From Tetmemena sp. SeJ-2015 (Eukaryota; Ciliophora; Spirotrichea; Sporadotrichida; Oxytrichidae), in contig JAJKFJ010021728.1 of assembly GCA_027382625.1 (NCBI GenBank), positions 1 through 64,000 on the forward strand: a stretch of DNA of 64,000 nt, in the 5' to 3' direction. How positions within the stretch are numbered: the stretch's first letter is position 1; every line of letters begins with the position of its first letter. The notes under the pieces were generated by a model. That model searched no databases. It worked only from the letters and a program-made list of their open reading frames with translations, and had not been told where the DNA came from. Of the stretch, positions 1 through 9,244 are shown piece by piece. Position numbers and translations under genes: made by a program.

Positions 1-3000
1 TTAGTGAAACAGTTTAAAAACCCAAATAAGAAATTTGTTAATTTCAATAAGCCTTATAAAAGACCTACTAGGAGGATGATTTCAGATATGACCACTCTCT
101 TTTCCAATGAGACTCCCATCAAAGGGCCTAAGTTTTAAGGTTCACCTCAAAAATAAAAAAATTCCATAATAGATTTATCTCATTATCTTAATAAATTTTT
201 AAAATCAGGCATTTTGCTTGAGGAAACTAGCATTAAGAAGGTCAAAAATTCTAATGTGGCTGCTTTAATGTCACCTATGACTAGGAGCTATAAAATCTCA
301 AACGCATTGAATCCTCTGGACTCAAGAGAGCATCAAATTGAATAACCGTTTGTAGATATTAAAAAGAGCAGCTTCAATCCAAGAATACAGTAAATTATCA
401 AGAGTAAGATCAAGGAGAGAGATTTCATTGTCCCTAAGATTATTTAACCAGCCGCACTTAGCAGATCTGTACCCAGAGAGTCTGCGATCTCTGATGGGAT
501 TGTATCTAACGGAAAACCTCAAATAGTAAAATTTGGAGCACAAGGAATTCAAGGAGGACTATTATATTTACATTTGACTTTTTAAATTAATGTGGACTAG
601 TTCCCTATCAAAAGCAACTATAGGTTTAGAATGAGACTATATTCAAGCACTCATTTGTAGATCAGTTAGAAAGGGAGAAACTTGTTCTCCAAAGAAAGCA
701 GAAGCTGCTAATGAATTTAGACCTTTAAGATGAGGAAGTTGATGCCTCAGAGACCTAGCATTTTAGATTATCACTTAATGTTACTTATAAATTTAAAGAT
801 CAAACTAAACTACTGCAATAGATTCAATTCAGTAGGTGAATTCATACCTGAATCATAGTGATTTGGCAGATAACTCGACTAAGATTAATTTTGAAGCCAG
901 AGGCCATGAGAGAATGATAAGACTCAAAATCATGAATCTATATACTGGAAAGGCTCACCATCACATCATTAATGGATCTTTTGAAAATTAAGACAGAGAG
1001 GACGACTCAGACACGGAGTAAGAGACTTAGAATATGTTATCAATATAAATGAAATAGAAAGTTAAAGTTTGATATTGATTTGGTACCTTTTTTAGTTAGA
1101 AGAAGAAGGGGCAATTCACAACTCAAGCTCTATTGCAGTCTTCAAAAAACCTTTCCAGATAGAGAAAGCTAAATGTGAGTAACTAAGAGAAGTTCGTGCT
1201 TGGAAAACTACCAGAGCTGGAAGTTAAAAAGAAGTCACTGATTGACGAAAGGAAATCTAAGGAGAGGAAATTTTTGAAGAATATAATGAATACCACAAGT
1301 AGCGTCTTGCCTTTAAATACTTCATAGGACACAAGAATAAGTATCTTTATTTATGGAAATCTTTACCTATGCCGAATTTTAAGTTAGGTGATCCATAGCA
1401 TCCCCTCGTTATCTCACTTGATTGAGATCCATGAGTTGGAGGGAGATGCTAGTCAAGACTCAAGGTAGAACTCTGCTTGTAACTTCCCACAGCAAGAAAT
1501 TTAAGTAATGGGAGAGCTAGAATCTAAGGACGAATCAAAGGAACAGAGGAAATCACAGAAAAAGATAATCAAAATAGTCAAGATCTAGCATATTTCATCT
1601 CTCACCAAGGATGAGCAGGAAGAAAACGAGTTGTAGATACTTCGAAATCAGTATAAGTTTGTGGTTAGAATGGATGAGGAGAAAATTTAAAACTTAAAAA
1701 TTAATTTATAAGAACTAAGATAGCCATAATGCAACTAGCTAATACTTTTCTCAACTAGGGAAACTTCCTTAAATTTCAAAAACTTAGTTGAATTCTCCAC
1801 TGAACCAATCTATGCCTGTTCTGAGCTAACTTCAACCTACCTAAGACTCGACTATGCCCTCTCATCGATCAGTTTAAAACTCTTAGACCAATAGATTGAA
1901 GTACCAAAGATTAAGACAAAATGGCTCTTAACCACACTAACCTTCTTAGTAGCATAACTAAACGTGGCACTAGCTCAACCTTAATCTGATTAATCTACAG
2001 CCAGAATAGGGGCTCTATCCATAAGGCTGCTTCGTGCATGAAGTTTCATTCAGAGAGTTGATTAGAAATTAATAAGAAACTGTTATAATTTTGCAACTTA
2101 TAATGCTGATGGAGTATCATGAGGGAAGCAAAATGAATAAAAGTGGGATCTTTGAAGGCCTTAATGGAACTGGTTATGCAGGAGCGAAAATGAAAACCAA
2201 CTAGCTTTCAATTGAGTTTTATATAGCAGTTCAATTATAGCTGAGGTTGAAGTAGTAGAAAATAGCTGGATTCTTGCAAAGAATTATTAAACTTGATCAC
2301 GCAAGAGACAAACTTCTGAGGAAGAGTCATGAAAGATAAGTACCATAAGAAAAGGGATAGAGTTCGAGTCAGAAGAAGAAAAGCTAAAGAAAGGGTCACA
2401 GAGGAGCAAGAGATGAATTTTCAAAGAGCCATGATTTTGCACTCCAAAATTCTTATAGTTGAAAATTATTCTTATAATGTATTTGCACAAACTTCTCAGG
2501 ATATGTTGCAAAAGGATATTCAATAGATTGAGTCGCAGGTTAACTTTGAGATCAGAAAGTTTAAACCAACATAGAATACAGGAGGGGTAGGAAATGAAAG
2601 TTTGTTCAAAAATAAGGCTTTTAACAATTCCTAAGAGTATTTAGGAAACTCTCAAAATAAATTGAGGCATTCATCTTTGGCAAACTCCAATCTTTTTGCA
2701 TAATTCATAAATTAATTCCTCCATGTAAGTTTTATTTGAATGAGGGGAATAAGAAGAAGCTAGCTGAGTATTTGGATATAGATGAGAATATTTTGAAATG
2801 CTAGAAAGATATCATTTAAATATAAATTCAGAATGCTAACAATTTTAATCAATAGTGTGCTTTTGAGTGACCATTCGAGGTTAGATAAAATGCCTAGATT
2901 ATCTGAGTTGTAAGGGGAATAGCGGAGAAGTATTGATTTTGGCTAGAAAACTACAAAAATGTGGAAGAGCGATATTCATGATGTGCTCAGGAAATTCCAA

Positions 3001-3027
3001 GAGGTCGACAATTTTTAAGATTACTGA
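1..3027 (+). CDS. Unidentified large protein, 5' end outside window
   Basis: Coding from the first base (no start seen) to TGA at 3025. Read with TAA/TAG as Gln it gives a Lys/Ser/Gln-rich protein of roughly 900 residues or more. The frame changes repeatedly. The change at 562-599 is repaired by a GGACTA-flanked insert, that at 1060-1101 by a TAGAA-flanked insert, and those at 836-858 and 1949-1973 by tiny GT-AG introns. The frame changes near 2290-2330 and 2740-2850 were not resolved. The last piece encodes VLLSDHSRLDKMPRLSEL and ends QEVDNFQDY. A segment near 2440 (KILIVENYSYN) faintly recalls the first strand of a response-regulator receiver domain, but no phospho-acceptor or other receiver motif follows, so I assign no family. 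Confidence 0.6.
562..599 (+). other. IES, pointer GGACTA, 38 bp
   Basis: GGACTA occurs at 556-561 and again at 594-599. Removing one copy plus the AT-rich 32 bp between them (38 bp, changing the frame by 2) joins ...CAAGGAGGACTA to GTTCCCTATCAA and continues the frame as QGGLVPYQKQLQVQNE. Without removal the upper frame reaches TGA at 712. No GT-AG pair gives this join. Confidence 0.8.
836..858 (+). other. 23-nt intron
   Basis: Starts GTGAATTCATACC and ends GAATCATAG. Removal joins codons ...CAA TTC AGT AG to T GAT TTG GCA and avoids TGA at 837. TAG occurs on both sides, so a TAG-pointer IES of the same length is an equally valid reading of this site. Confidence 0.6.
1060..1101 (+). other. 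IES, pointer TAGAA, 42 bp
   Basis: TAGAA lies at 1055-1059 and 1097-1101. Removing 42 bp keeps the frame and eliminates two in-frame TGA codons (1069 and 1075), giving MKQKKKGQFTTQAL. The insert is AT-rich. Confidence 0.65.
1949..1973 (+). other. 25-nt intron
   Basis: Starts GTAGCATAAC, ends GGCACTAG and contains ACTAAAC, a branch-point-like motif. Its length shifts the frame by 1, which joins TFL to LNLNLINLQPEQG and avoids the TGA at 2039. Confidence 0.6.
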
Positions 3028-3302
3028 TAGAATACATTATATTTATTTTCTTTTTCAAATTAAGTAAGATTATTAAATATTTTAGTAGAAATGCTCAGTC
3101 TTTAATCTTGGCTAAGCAGCACTAAGTTTTTCAGGGTTTTAGGACTGGATAGCTTCAGTTTGATCAAGTCTATCTGTTTGTTAACATTTTCAATCAAATC
3201 ATCACAAGCCCCAACTACCAAGTCCTCATAATATAACTTTTAGTGTGAGGGCCTGTCAAGTTTAATTTATGAGTAAGAATTTAATGATAATGATCTTAAA
3301 AA
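3028..3302. other. Spacer between convergent genes
   Basis: AT-rich DNA between the TGA of the first gene (+) and the end of the small minus-strand gene. No repeat, RNA gene or telomere-like run seen. Confidence 0.5.
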
Positions 3303-3729
3303 TCAAGTCTGCAATTATCGATGCTTGATTTTTTGCTTAAGTTTGGAAATCAGACTTTGCTTTTCAGGCTAAACGTAGCCAATAACTTTCTAGAGTTGAG
3401 TTAGTAACTTCAATGCCCTCTTCTGTATTTGCTTTTGAGTCTTCTTTGAACACCATCTGCATTTGAAACTCTGGTGATATCATCTTCATCTTCAAGTTCT
3501 GTAAACGGAATCTAATTGTAAGAGAATTAGCACTTTGAGTTTTATAAGATTATAACTAAAATATGGTCTCATAATTCAAATTTCACCAAGGAAGAGTTGG
3601 TTTGTTATCTTACCTTATTAGAAAGTGCAGTAATCTGAACAAAAGATTAAATAGAGAGTCCATCTATCCTTGGACTGTGAAAGCTTGGTCTTTGGTCTCC
3701 TCGCTTGAGCTTTCTTGAGTTTTGCTCAT
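3303..3729 (-). CDS. Small unidentified protein
   Basis: The minus-strand ATG at 3729 starts MSKTQESSSEETKDQ and TGA lies at 3305-3303. The C-terminal part reads KMKMISPEFQMQMVFKED, then GIEKVIGYVQPEKQSLISKL and KQKIKHRQLQT. A 19-nt GT-AG intron at 3390-3408 is needed to join GIE to KVIGYVQ. An AT-rich block at about 3531-3621, with ATTAG (CTAAT on the coding strand) on both sides, looks like an IES, but the upstream frame was not fully reconciled. No family recognised. The protein is about 100 residues and hydrophilic, with no membrane segment. Confidence 0.5.
3390..3408 (-). other. 19-nt intron with CTAAC motif
   Basis: Coding-strand sequence GTTACTAACTCAACTCTAG: GT start, AG end and a CTAAC branch-like motif. 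Removal joins GGC ATT GAA to AAA GTT ATT GGC and leads to an open frame ending at TGA 3305. Confidence 0.6.
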
Positions 3730-3923
3730 TTTATATTAAGTTAGTATAATTGCTAGTAGTATAATTATTAAATCTCCTTATTAGATATTGATTTCTATCA
3801 TTCAAATCCCTCTCTTCAAAACTTTTATCCTCTCCTTACTATATGAAATGTGTGATAGATTAATAATTATAACATTCTAGAGACCTAATTTGAGTTGTTT
3901 ATAAGTTAATTATTATTTTCAAA

Positions 3924-4823
3924 ATGGACTAAATCACTCACATCAACCCCATCCGCAGTCGAAGAGCACAGTAGCCAGTCGTCTTCGCCTTCAATATTCT
4001 AGTGGGGCATTTCATGGCACACAAGACTCGCCAATACCAAGCTGTCGAGAATATCCTGAGAGCCAACAAGTGCAATAACTTAGTGATGCTTCCTAACGTG
4101 ACTAATGTCTCCATGGGAATCGAACAAAGAGGCCAACTCATGGCTTAAAAGTTCAAACAACTTGCTGAGCAACATAAAAAAACCCTTTTAAAATATTATT
4201 TTTGCCCACAGTTTTTCAGGAGTGGACGCAAGAGCTGCAATCTCTCTTTTCGGAGCTTCTTAGCACGTGCAAAGTCTCTCTACTGTGAGCTCTCCCCATC
4301 ATGGATCAAGCCTTATCAATAACATACTTAGTGATCCAGGCAGAAACAGAATCTATCATTTGATCTTTTTATCTCTTAAATTTGCAAGAATAGAGGAAGT
4401 AGACAAGATCTTTGAAGCATTAGGACTCTCTCAAAAGAACGTAGTGGAATTCACTTCTGAAAATATTGGAAACTTCAATCAAGTCGCTGAAGATAGCCCA
4501 GACGTAGATTACTACTCAGTTTGGCTCCAAAAAAGAAAAATTTTTATTTTATTCACACAACTGAAAGTTTGAGACAGGCTCATGGAATGATAAACCTAGG
4601 CCAAATCTAAATCCGCTCAGACGGAATAAATCGCCCAGAGGACTGCGAATGGGGACGCTACTTGCTTACCTTCGAGCACGACCACATTGAAATTGCTGGC
4701 TTACATCCTAACCTCAAACCAACTAGTGTTTACAACCTCCTCATGGATAATATCAAACTCACTGAGGTTAAGAATGATCCTCAGCTCTGCAGAGACTATG
4801 GTGTTGATAGACTCTTTTAATGA
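3924..4823 (+). CDS. Alpha/beta-hydrolase, triacylglycerol-lipase type
   Basis: ATG at 3924, TGA at 4821. The conserved parts are PVVFAFNILVGHFMAHK (oxyanion-side strand and loop), IEQRGQLMAQKFKQL, and the nucleophile elbow THSFSGVDARAAISLFGA followed by STVSSPHHGSSLINNIL. This order is typical of secreted or lysosomal-type lipases in which Ser of GHSxSG is the nucleophile. The C-terminus carries DGINRPEDCEWGRYLL, then EHDHIEIAGLHP, the likely catalytic His region. Two inserts disrupt the frame: one at about 4186-4207 and one near 4530-4562 next to a TTT run. About four residues of the strand before the nucleophile (expected between EQHKK and THSFSG) are missing. No signal peptide is obvious. 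It would hydrolyse lipid esters; substrate unknown. Confidence 0.75.
4186..4207 (+). other. Probable IES, pointer CCC, 22 bp
   Basis: CCC at 4183-4185 and 4205-4207 flank an AT-rich stretch. Removing 22 bp gives AAA AAA ACC CAC AGT TTT TCA GGA, which puts the lipase nucleophile motif THSFSG in frame. The pointer is short and the product still lacks part of the preceding strand, so the site may be more complex. Confidence 0.5.
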
Positions 4824-4964
4824 GGGTGTGAAAGACAAAGGAATCGCGGAGAAATGGATTGATTGATGCGAGGGTTAACTTAATTGGAGATGAATTTAAT
4901 TTATTACAAAGTCTATTCTTAATTTATTGTATTAAGACAATCACTCACTGGCAAGCTCGTTCCT

Positions 4965-7620
4965 TCAAACGTATTTGATAGGCTCAGCTGGCATAATGCC
5001 CTTCTTTACCTGTCTTTCCTTGGCTTCCCTAATCCATCCTTTGACGTTGTCAATTCTCTGTTGCTGAGTCCAAGTGTTAAACTCGCTCTGGCTGATATCG
5101 AAAATTTCCCAACCCTCTGGTTTAAGTACTTTAGTGGCAAGCTTTGTAAGCTCATTTGGCTGTTAGGTCTCACGAGGAATCCACTTTGTTAAATGCAAGT
5201 TGATAGCAATCTTCTCAGTTTACCATGCGTACTGCAAGTGGAATAGATTGTGGACGGCCACATACAGCTGAGGGAAGAGGTAGCACTGAGTGTTTAAGAA
5301 GGCCTTGAAGCGCAGGTACTCATCATTGAATGTGAAGTTTTCTTCTTGAGTAAGCACGTTGAAGTATCTCTCAGGATAGAAGAACTTAACAGGAATTTTA
5401 AAATATATAGTGAGTGTTATAAGTATAATAACTTGTGTTAAAGATCGATGAAGTCCTCATTTTTAGCAAGTTCTGGGAACTTTGAATTCAGATATACATA
5501 GGCACACTTGAATGGCCTAAATTAATTCCTTCCATTCTAAATATACTTTACATTTTAATTTAATAATGCCTGTAATACCTCAATGGGAGAATAGTCTTAT
5601 TATTCACGACACAACGAATCACCTTCTTCCATAGCTCCTTATCAGCGCACTCTCTGAAGAGTAGGTAATAGAAGATATTGAACATCGTGGGGAAATCACC
5701 ATTTCCTTCTAGCCCAATCTTTTCAATGCGAGCTAGCATCTTTTAATGGAAATCAGGGTTTCCAACCTTTCTCACTCCGAACGAGTATGCCACATGCGAA
5801 AAGTCTCTATCATTCAGTTTATCTAGCTCATTATTTTTCTCTAAAATCTGCTCTAAGTTGTAAACTATTTATATAAAACCTTCTTTAAAATAATGGATAT
5901 TTTACTATCTGAGGTTTAGTAAGTTTGGTCCTTTCCGAAAGTGATGTTATTCTTAGAGTGAGCGAACGATCTTAAGATGTTGACTGCGTGGAAGGGCTTT
6001 AATTGCTCTTTCTTATCAGTGGAGGAAGCGAGTTCGTTAACTCTTGTCTCTACACGCCACTGAATGTTGTCATAGTTAGGTGACTTTATCAAGTAGAAAG
6101 TCTGAGCTAGGCGAGTCACGTGGTCTGAATCAAGATGCTGGCAAATATCAATAAGATCCTCTTCGTAAACTGCAAGCAATTAATCTAGACCCTGTTTCTC
6201 GTAATTGACGTAGACACCAAACTAAATGAGGTTTGAATAAGTATAGAATATGAATAAACTGGACTTTCTTATTCGAAGCGAAAGTAAAAAGAGTGTTTAC
6301 CATGTTTTCAGCTCTTTATTAAAGAGTTTTAGGGTCAATCAAATTAAAACCAAATTTTAACTAAGTCATGAGGGAAGAGCTTGTTCTTCTTTTCAGTGAT
6401 GCTCTTAAGAATTTTCTAATGAAGATCCTTGGTCATGTGCTTTCTAAATCCCTGAGAGATTAAGATCAAGTCCTTGTAATCAGTGGTTGCGTCCACAGTC
6501 TCCATAGCATTCTTGATAAGAAGATTCTGAAGTCTCTGGGATGTGTGCTTGGGCTTAAGCTCGTGAATAGACTGAGAAAGTTAGCACTACTGAAGAATAC
6601 TCATGTGATGAAGGCCGGCAAGAGCTGCATCTTCAACTGCTTGCCAAATCTTAATATCGTTATGTCTAGCTTCGAATGCTAAGTACAAAGCAAATGCAAC
6701 AACTTGATCGTGATTCAAATGAGGCACTACATCTAACACCTTTTCTCTCCATTCAAGATACTCAGGTGTGCTTCCTTATTCAGCATTGTGAGTTTAATAG
6801 ATACTCTTCTTCTCGTAGAACAGATGCCTGAGATTGCTTTCCTAAAGTTCAAATGGCCCAAAGAACTAGTCAGCCAAGTAAGGCTTACTTTTTCTTATAT
6901 CGTCTTTGTGATTTTCAGTCTTGGGCACTTCTTTAAAATCAACCTTTAAAAATAAAAGTATATGTTCACTCTATAGAGCTCAGCTGGGTTTATTCTTCTG
7001 TAGGTTTCTCCTCTAGGAGTGTAAAAGAGAAGCTTTACGCGCTCGTAGTCCTGAGGTTCTTACTCAGGGTGGAAATCTGCATAGCGAGTATAGGAAACTG
7101 CTTCCTTGAGTCCCTTGTTATCTTTGAGCCTCTAGAAATTGGGGAGATAGGAAAGTTTGACATTTAAAGTTTAGTTAGTAGGTTGAATTGCTATATTTAC
7201 AATGATTTTGACATTAATGTCTTCGAGAAGTTGATCTCCCTCTTTAGGCAGCATTTATTAAGCCCTAACAAGATCAGGGAAGGGGTTGCGAATGAACATT
7301 AGGTCCTCATCGTTTGTGAACATCATACTATCCTTGTAAGAGACAGGGTCAAAGAATTTATGTTGATGATGCTTCTTGTGCATAGCTGAAAGCTGCTCAG
7401 CATTTATAATTTTGATTATAGATAATTATTATCGTTTTTTGTAAAGTAGTTTGAGCATTCTGTACAATCTCAGTGACTGAGTTTCCTGCATTATAAATTA
7501 CTTAAAATTAAAGGTAAATGCAGCAGGTTAAACTTCACCCGAAGAGAAGAGTCTGCGCTGAGAGTGAATTAGTGTGGAGAGGTGTCGGCTGGTCTGTTTA
7601 TAGGAGTGAATTGCTTTCAT
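4965..7620 (-). CDS. Large putative mitochondrial protein, ciliate-type
   Basis: ATG at 7620 opens with an Arg/Ser-rich, acid-free leader (MKAIHSYKQTSRHLSTLIHS, then QRRLFSSGE) typical of a mitochondrial targeting peptide. TGA lies at 4967-4965 after KKGIMPAEPIKYV. The body, over 700 residues, is helical with repeated stretches such as VVAFALYLAFEARHNDIK, AALAGLHHMS, HAVNILRSFAHSKNNI and DFSHVAYSFGVRK, reminiscent of helical-repeat mitochondrial proteins (RAP/OPR-like). I do not recognise a catalytic domain. At least six IESs and one 26-nt intron interrupt it, and two joins (near 5400-5442 and 6330-6370) remain unresolved. Role in the organelle unknown; mitochondrial location is inferred from the leader only. 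Confidence 0.7.
5519..5571 (-). other. IES, pointer AGGC (GCCT on +), 53 bp
   Basis: GCCT at 5515-5518 and 5568-5571. Removing 53 bp shifts the frame by 2 and gives RYYRPFKCAYVYLNSKFPEL. The insert is strongly AT-rich. Frame was checked on both sides. Confidence 0.75.
5863..5922 (-). other. IES, pointer TTAC (GTAA on +), 60 bp
   Basis: GTAA at 5859-5862 and 5919-5922. Removal of 60 bp keeps the frame and gives FGKDQTYNLEQILEKNNEL. Confidence 0.7.
6224..6260 (-). other. IES, pointer AGTTT (AAACT on +), 37 bp
   Basis: AAACT at 6219-6223 and 6256-6260. Removal joins ASNKKVQF to GVYVNYEKQGLDQLL and restores a long open frame. Confidence 0.75.
6944..6969 (-). other. 26-nt intron
   Basis: On the coding strand it starts GTGAACATATAC and ends TTTTTAAAG. 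The 26 nt shift the frame by 2 and join INPAELYR to VDFKEVPKTEN. Confidence 0.65.
7165..7215 (-). other. IES, 9-bp pointer AATGTCAAA, 51 bp
   Basis: TTTGACATT (plus strand) at 7156-7164 and 7207-7215. Removing 51 bp keeps the frame and gives LLEDINVKLSYLPNFQRL. A 9-bp exact repeat around a 42-bp AT-rich spacer is among the clearest pointer pairs here. Confidence 0.8.
7405..7459 (-). other. IES, pointer AATGCT (AGCATT on +), 55 bp
   Basis: AGCATT at 7399-7404 and 7454-7459. Removal gives TEIVQNAEQLSAMHKK. Confidence 0.8.
7491..7522 (-). other. IES, pointer TGCA, 32 bp
   Basis: TGCA at 7487-7490 and 7519-7522. Removing 32 bp joins the targeting peptide region SSGEVQPAA to GNSVTEIVQNAE. Confidence 0.75.
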
Positions 7621-7793
7621 TAGCATTTTTAAAACAAAGTATATAATTATAACTCGGCTTATTTATTTGACTTCGCTTTTGCGGTCCTAAATTACCCACT
7701 CACAATCTCCTCTTTCTATACTTACAAGGAGAGTATTCATATCTTTATGGTGAAAGTAAATTAATTAGGTGATTGGTAATAATAGAATTCAAA

Positions 7794-9073
7794 ATGTCTA
7801 AAACTTTAGCAATGGACAAGAAACACAAGAAGGATGATGACTTCGAACTCACGGAGGAGGATGGAATATCTCTTCAGAGATAAGCGAGGACGCCAAATTA
7901 AGATCGAAGCCTTGAAGTGGCGAATGCTGATCTTGAAGATGCAGATTTCGATATCAAGTAAGTAAGAGATGAATAGAAGTAGAAGTGAAATGAATTCTGT
8001 TGGAAAAGCATCGATCACGATTAAACCCTCTCAATTATTGCATTATTGTACTTATCTTTCTCTTGATAGTCCCATGAAGAAAAAGTGCAACTATTGCAAC
8101 GTGGAAGTAGTGACTTATGTTGAACACGAAGGTCATCCTGGATTTATGTTGTTTGCACTTGTAGTTTTGATAGTCTTCGGGCTTTTATCTGTGATAATAC
8201 TCCCACTATCTTATCTTGCTAGCAAGAACGCTGTCCACAGGTGCAGTAGATGTCTCCAAAAACTTGGAGAGAAGAAATGCTTCGGAGTACCCACTAATTT
8301 CCAAGATGAGGTAAGATAATTTTGCACTGATAAGAATATGGAATACATCTCTCTACTCTACCTTAAACTTTTGGCTAAATAATTTTGTAGATTTGGCAGT
8401 TCAGACTAGGCAAGTGTCATGTAGTAATCTCACGAGGCTACGCTTTGTGCATCCTCGTCCTTTTCTCTGCACTATCCCTTTTCTACGTTTATATGCGTCC
8501 AGGTTTCTCCTCTTAATTTTCTCATCCCTATGAGGTGCCCACAACTTCCAAGACTGTAGACTACACCTGGGAGGAATTTCTTAAAGACTGCGGTGGCTCA
8601 GTGGTAGTTGAGAATAACGTGCACGCAAGAAATCTATTCAACCAGAAGTATGAGTCTAATGTCATTAACTGGAGGGGCTATTACGCAGAGAGCAAGAACA
8701 CCAACTCTCTCCCCTTCTTCGGCAGCGAGCACGCCCTAAATGTTCTAGTGAAAATGCAGCCAAGTGAATCGCCTCTCTATCCTGACCTGGTTCTTTCTCT
8801 TAACCATCAAATATTTTCACAGAAAAGAGACCTCCTTAAATCTCTAAAGCCACAAAAGTATTTGCATTGTAATATATTATGAAATATCTCTTAAGAAGGG
8901 TGATGAGCTGTGGTTCAAAGCTCACTTTGTAACTCTAGGCAATGAATTCAAGTTGCATCATCTTCATGCAATTATCAAATAAATGATGGTCTTTAATTGC
9001 AGTAGACTTTGACAAGACAGGAGGGTTCAAGGAGTTTAACGAGATTCTCATAAGAGAAAGTACCTTGCCTTGA
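7794..9073 (+). CDS. LITAF-domain membrane protein with extra C-terminal domain
   Basis: ATG at 7794 (MSKTLAMDKKHKKDDDFELT), TGA at 9071. After an acidic N-terminal tail lies a LITAF-like module: a Cys pair (KKKCNYCNVEVVTYVEHEG), a hydrophobic segment (FMLFALVVLIVFGLL), then a second Cys pair (HRCSRCLQKLGEKKC). LITAF proteins bind zinc and insert as a hairpin in late endosome/lysosome membranes. After an 80-nt intron follow IWQFRLGKCHVV, a hydrophobic helix (GYALCILVLFSALSLFYVY) and a soluble domain with VVVENNVHARNLFNQKY, NVINWRGYY and GDELWFKAHFVTLGNEFKL. The last part resembles a small beta-barrel (OB-like) domain; that assignment is tentative. Two introns and two IESs were frame-checked. 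Confidence 0.75.
7958..7976 (+). other. 19-nt intron
   Basis: GTAAGTAAGAGATGAATAG. Removal (frame shift 1) joins DADFDIK to SRSEMNSVGK and avoids TGA at 7986. Confidence 0.65.
8311..8390 (+). other. 80-nt intron
   Basis: Starts GTAAGATAAT, ends TTTTGTAG. Joins NFQDE to IWQFRLGKCHVV, matching the reading frame of the second half. Confidence 0.75.
8862..8880 (+). other. 19-bp IES, pointer TAT
   Basis: TAT at 8859-8861 and 8878-8880. Removing 19 bp joins LKPQKY to EISLKKGDELWFK and avoids the TGA at 8880. No GT start, so not a spliceosomal intron. Confidence 0.65.
8971..9001 (+). other. IES, pointer TGCA, 31 bp
   Basis: TGCA at 8967-8970 and 8998-9001. Removal gives KLHHLHAVDFDKTGGFKEF and leads to the TGA at 9071. 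Confidence 0.75.
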
Positions 9074-9244
9074 TACTACTTGTGAGAGCTATTTAAAACA
9101 TATGCGCTAATTTAATTCAACTTATTAACTCATCAAACAATAATTCCTTTCTCCAAAAGAGTATTTATATTTAAGAGTTGACAATGAAAAATTGCAAGAA
9201 ATTAGGGATTTTGAAATATCCCTTTTTAATACTTTATTGTTTTA

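Noticed and set aside
2440..2530. Response-regulator receiver domain in the first gene (KILIVENYSYN).
   Set aside because: No conserved phospho-Asp strand, Thr/Ser or Lys follows; the similarity is limited to one hydrophobic stretch.
5396..5442. IES with TTAAA pointer in the mitochondrial-type gene.
   Set aside because: The 40-bp distance between the repeats gives the wrong frame; the true border is unresolved.
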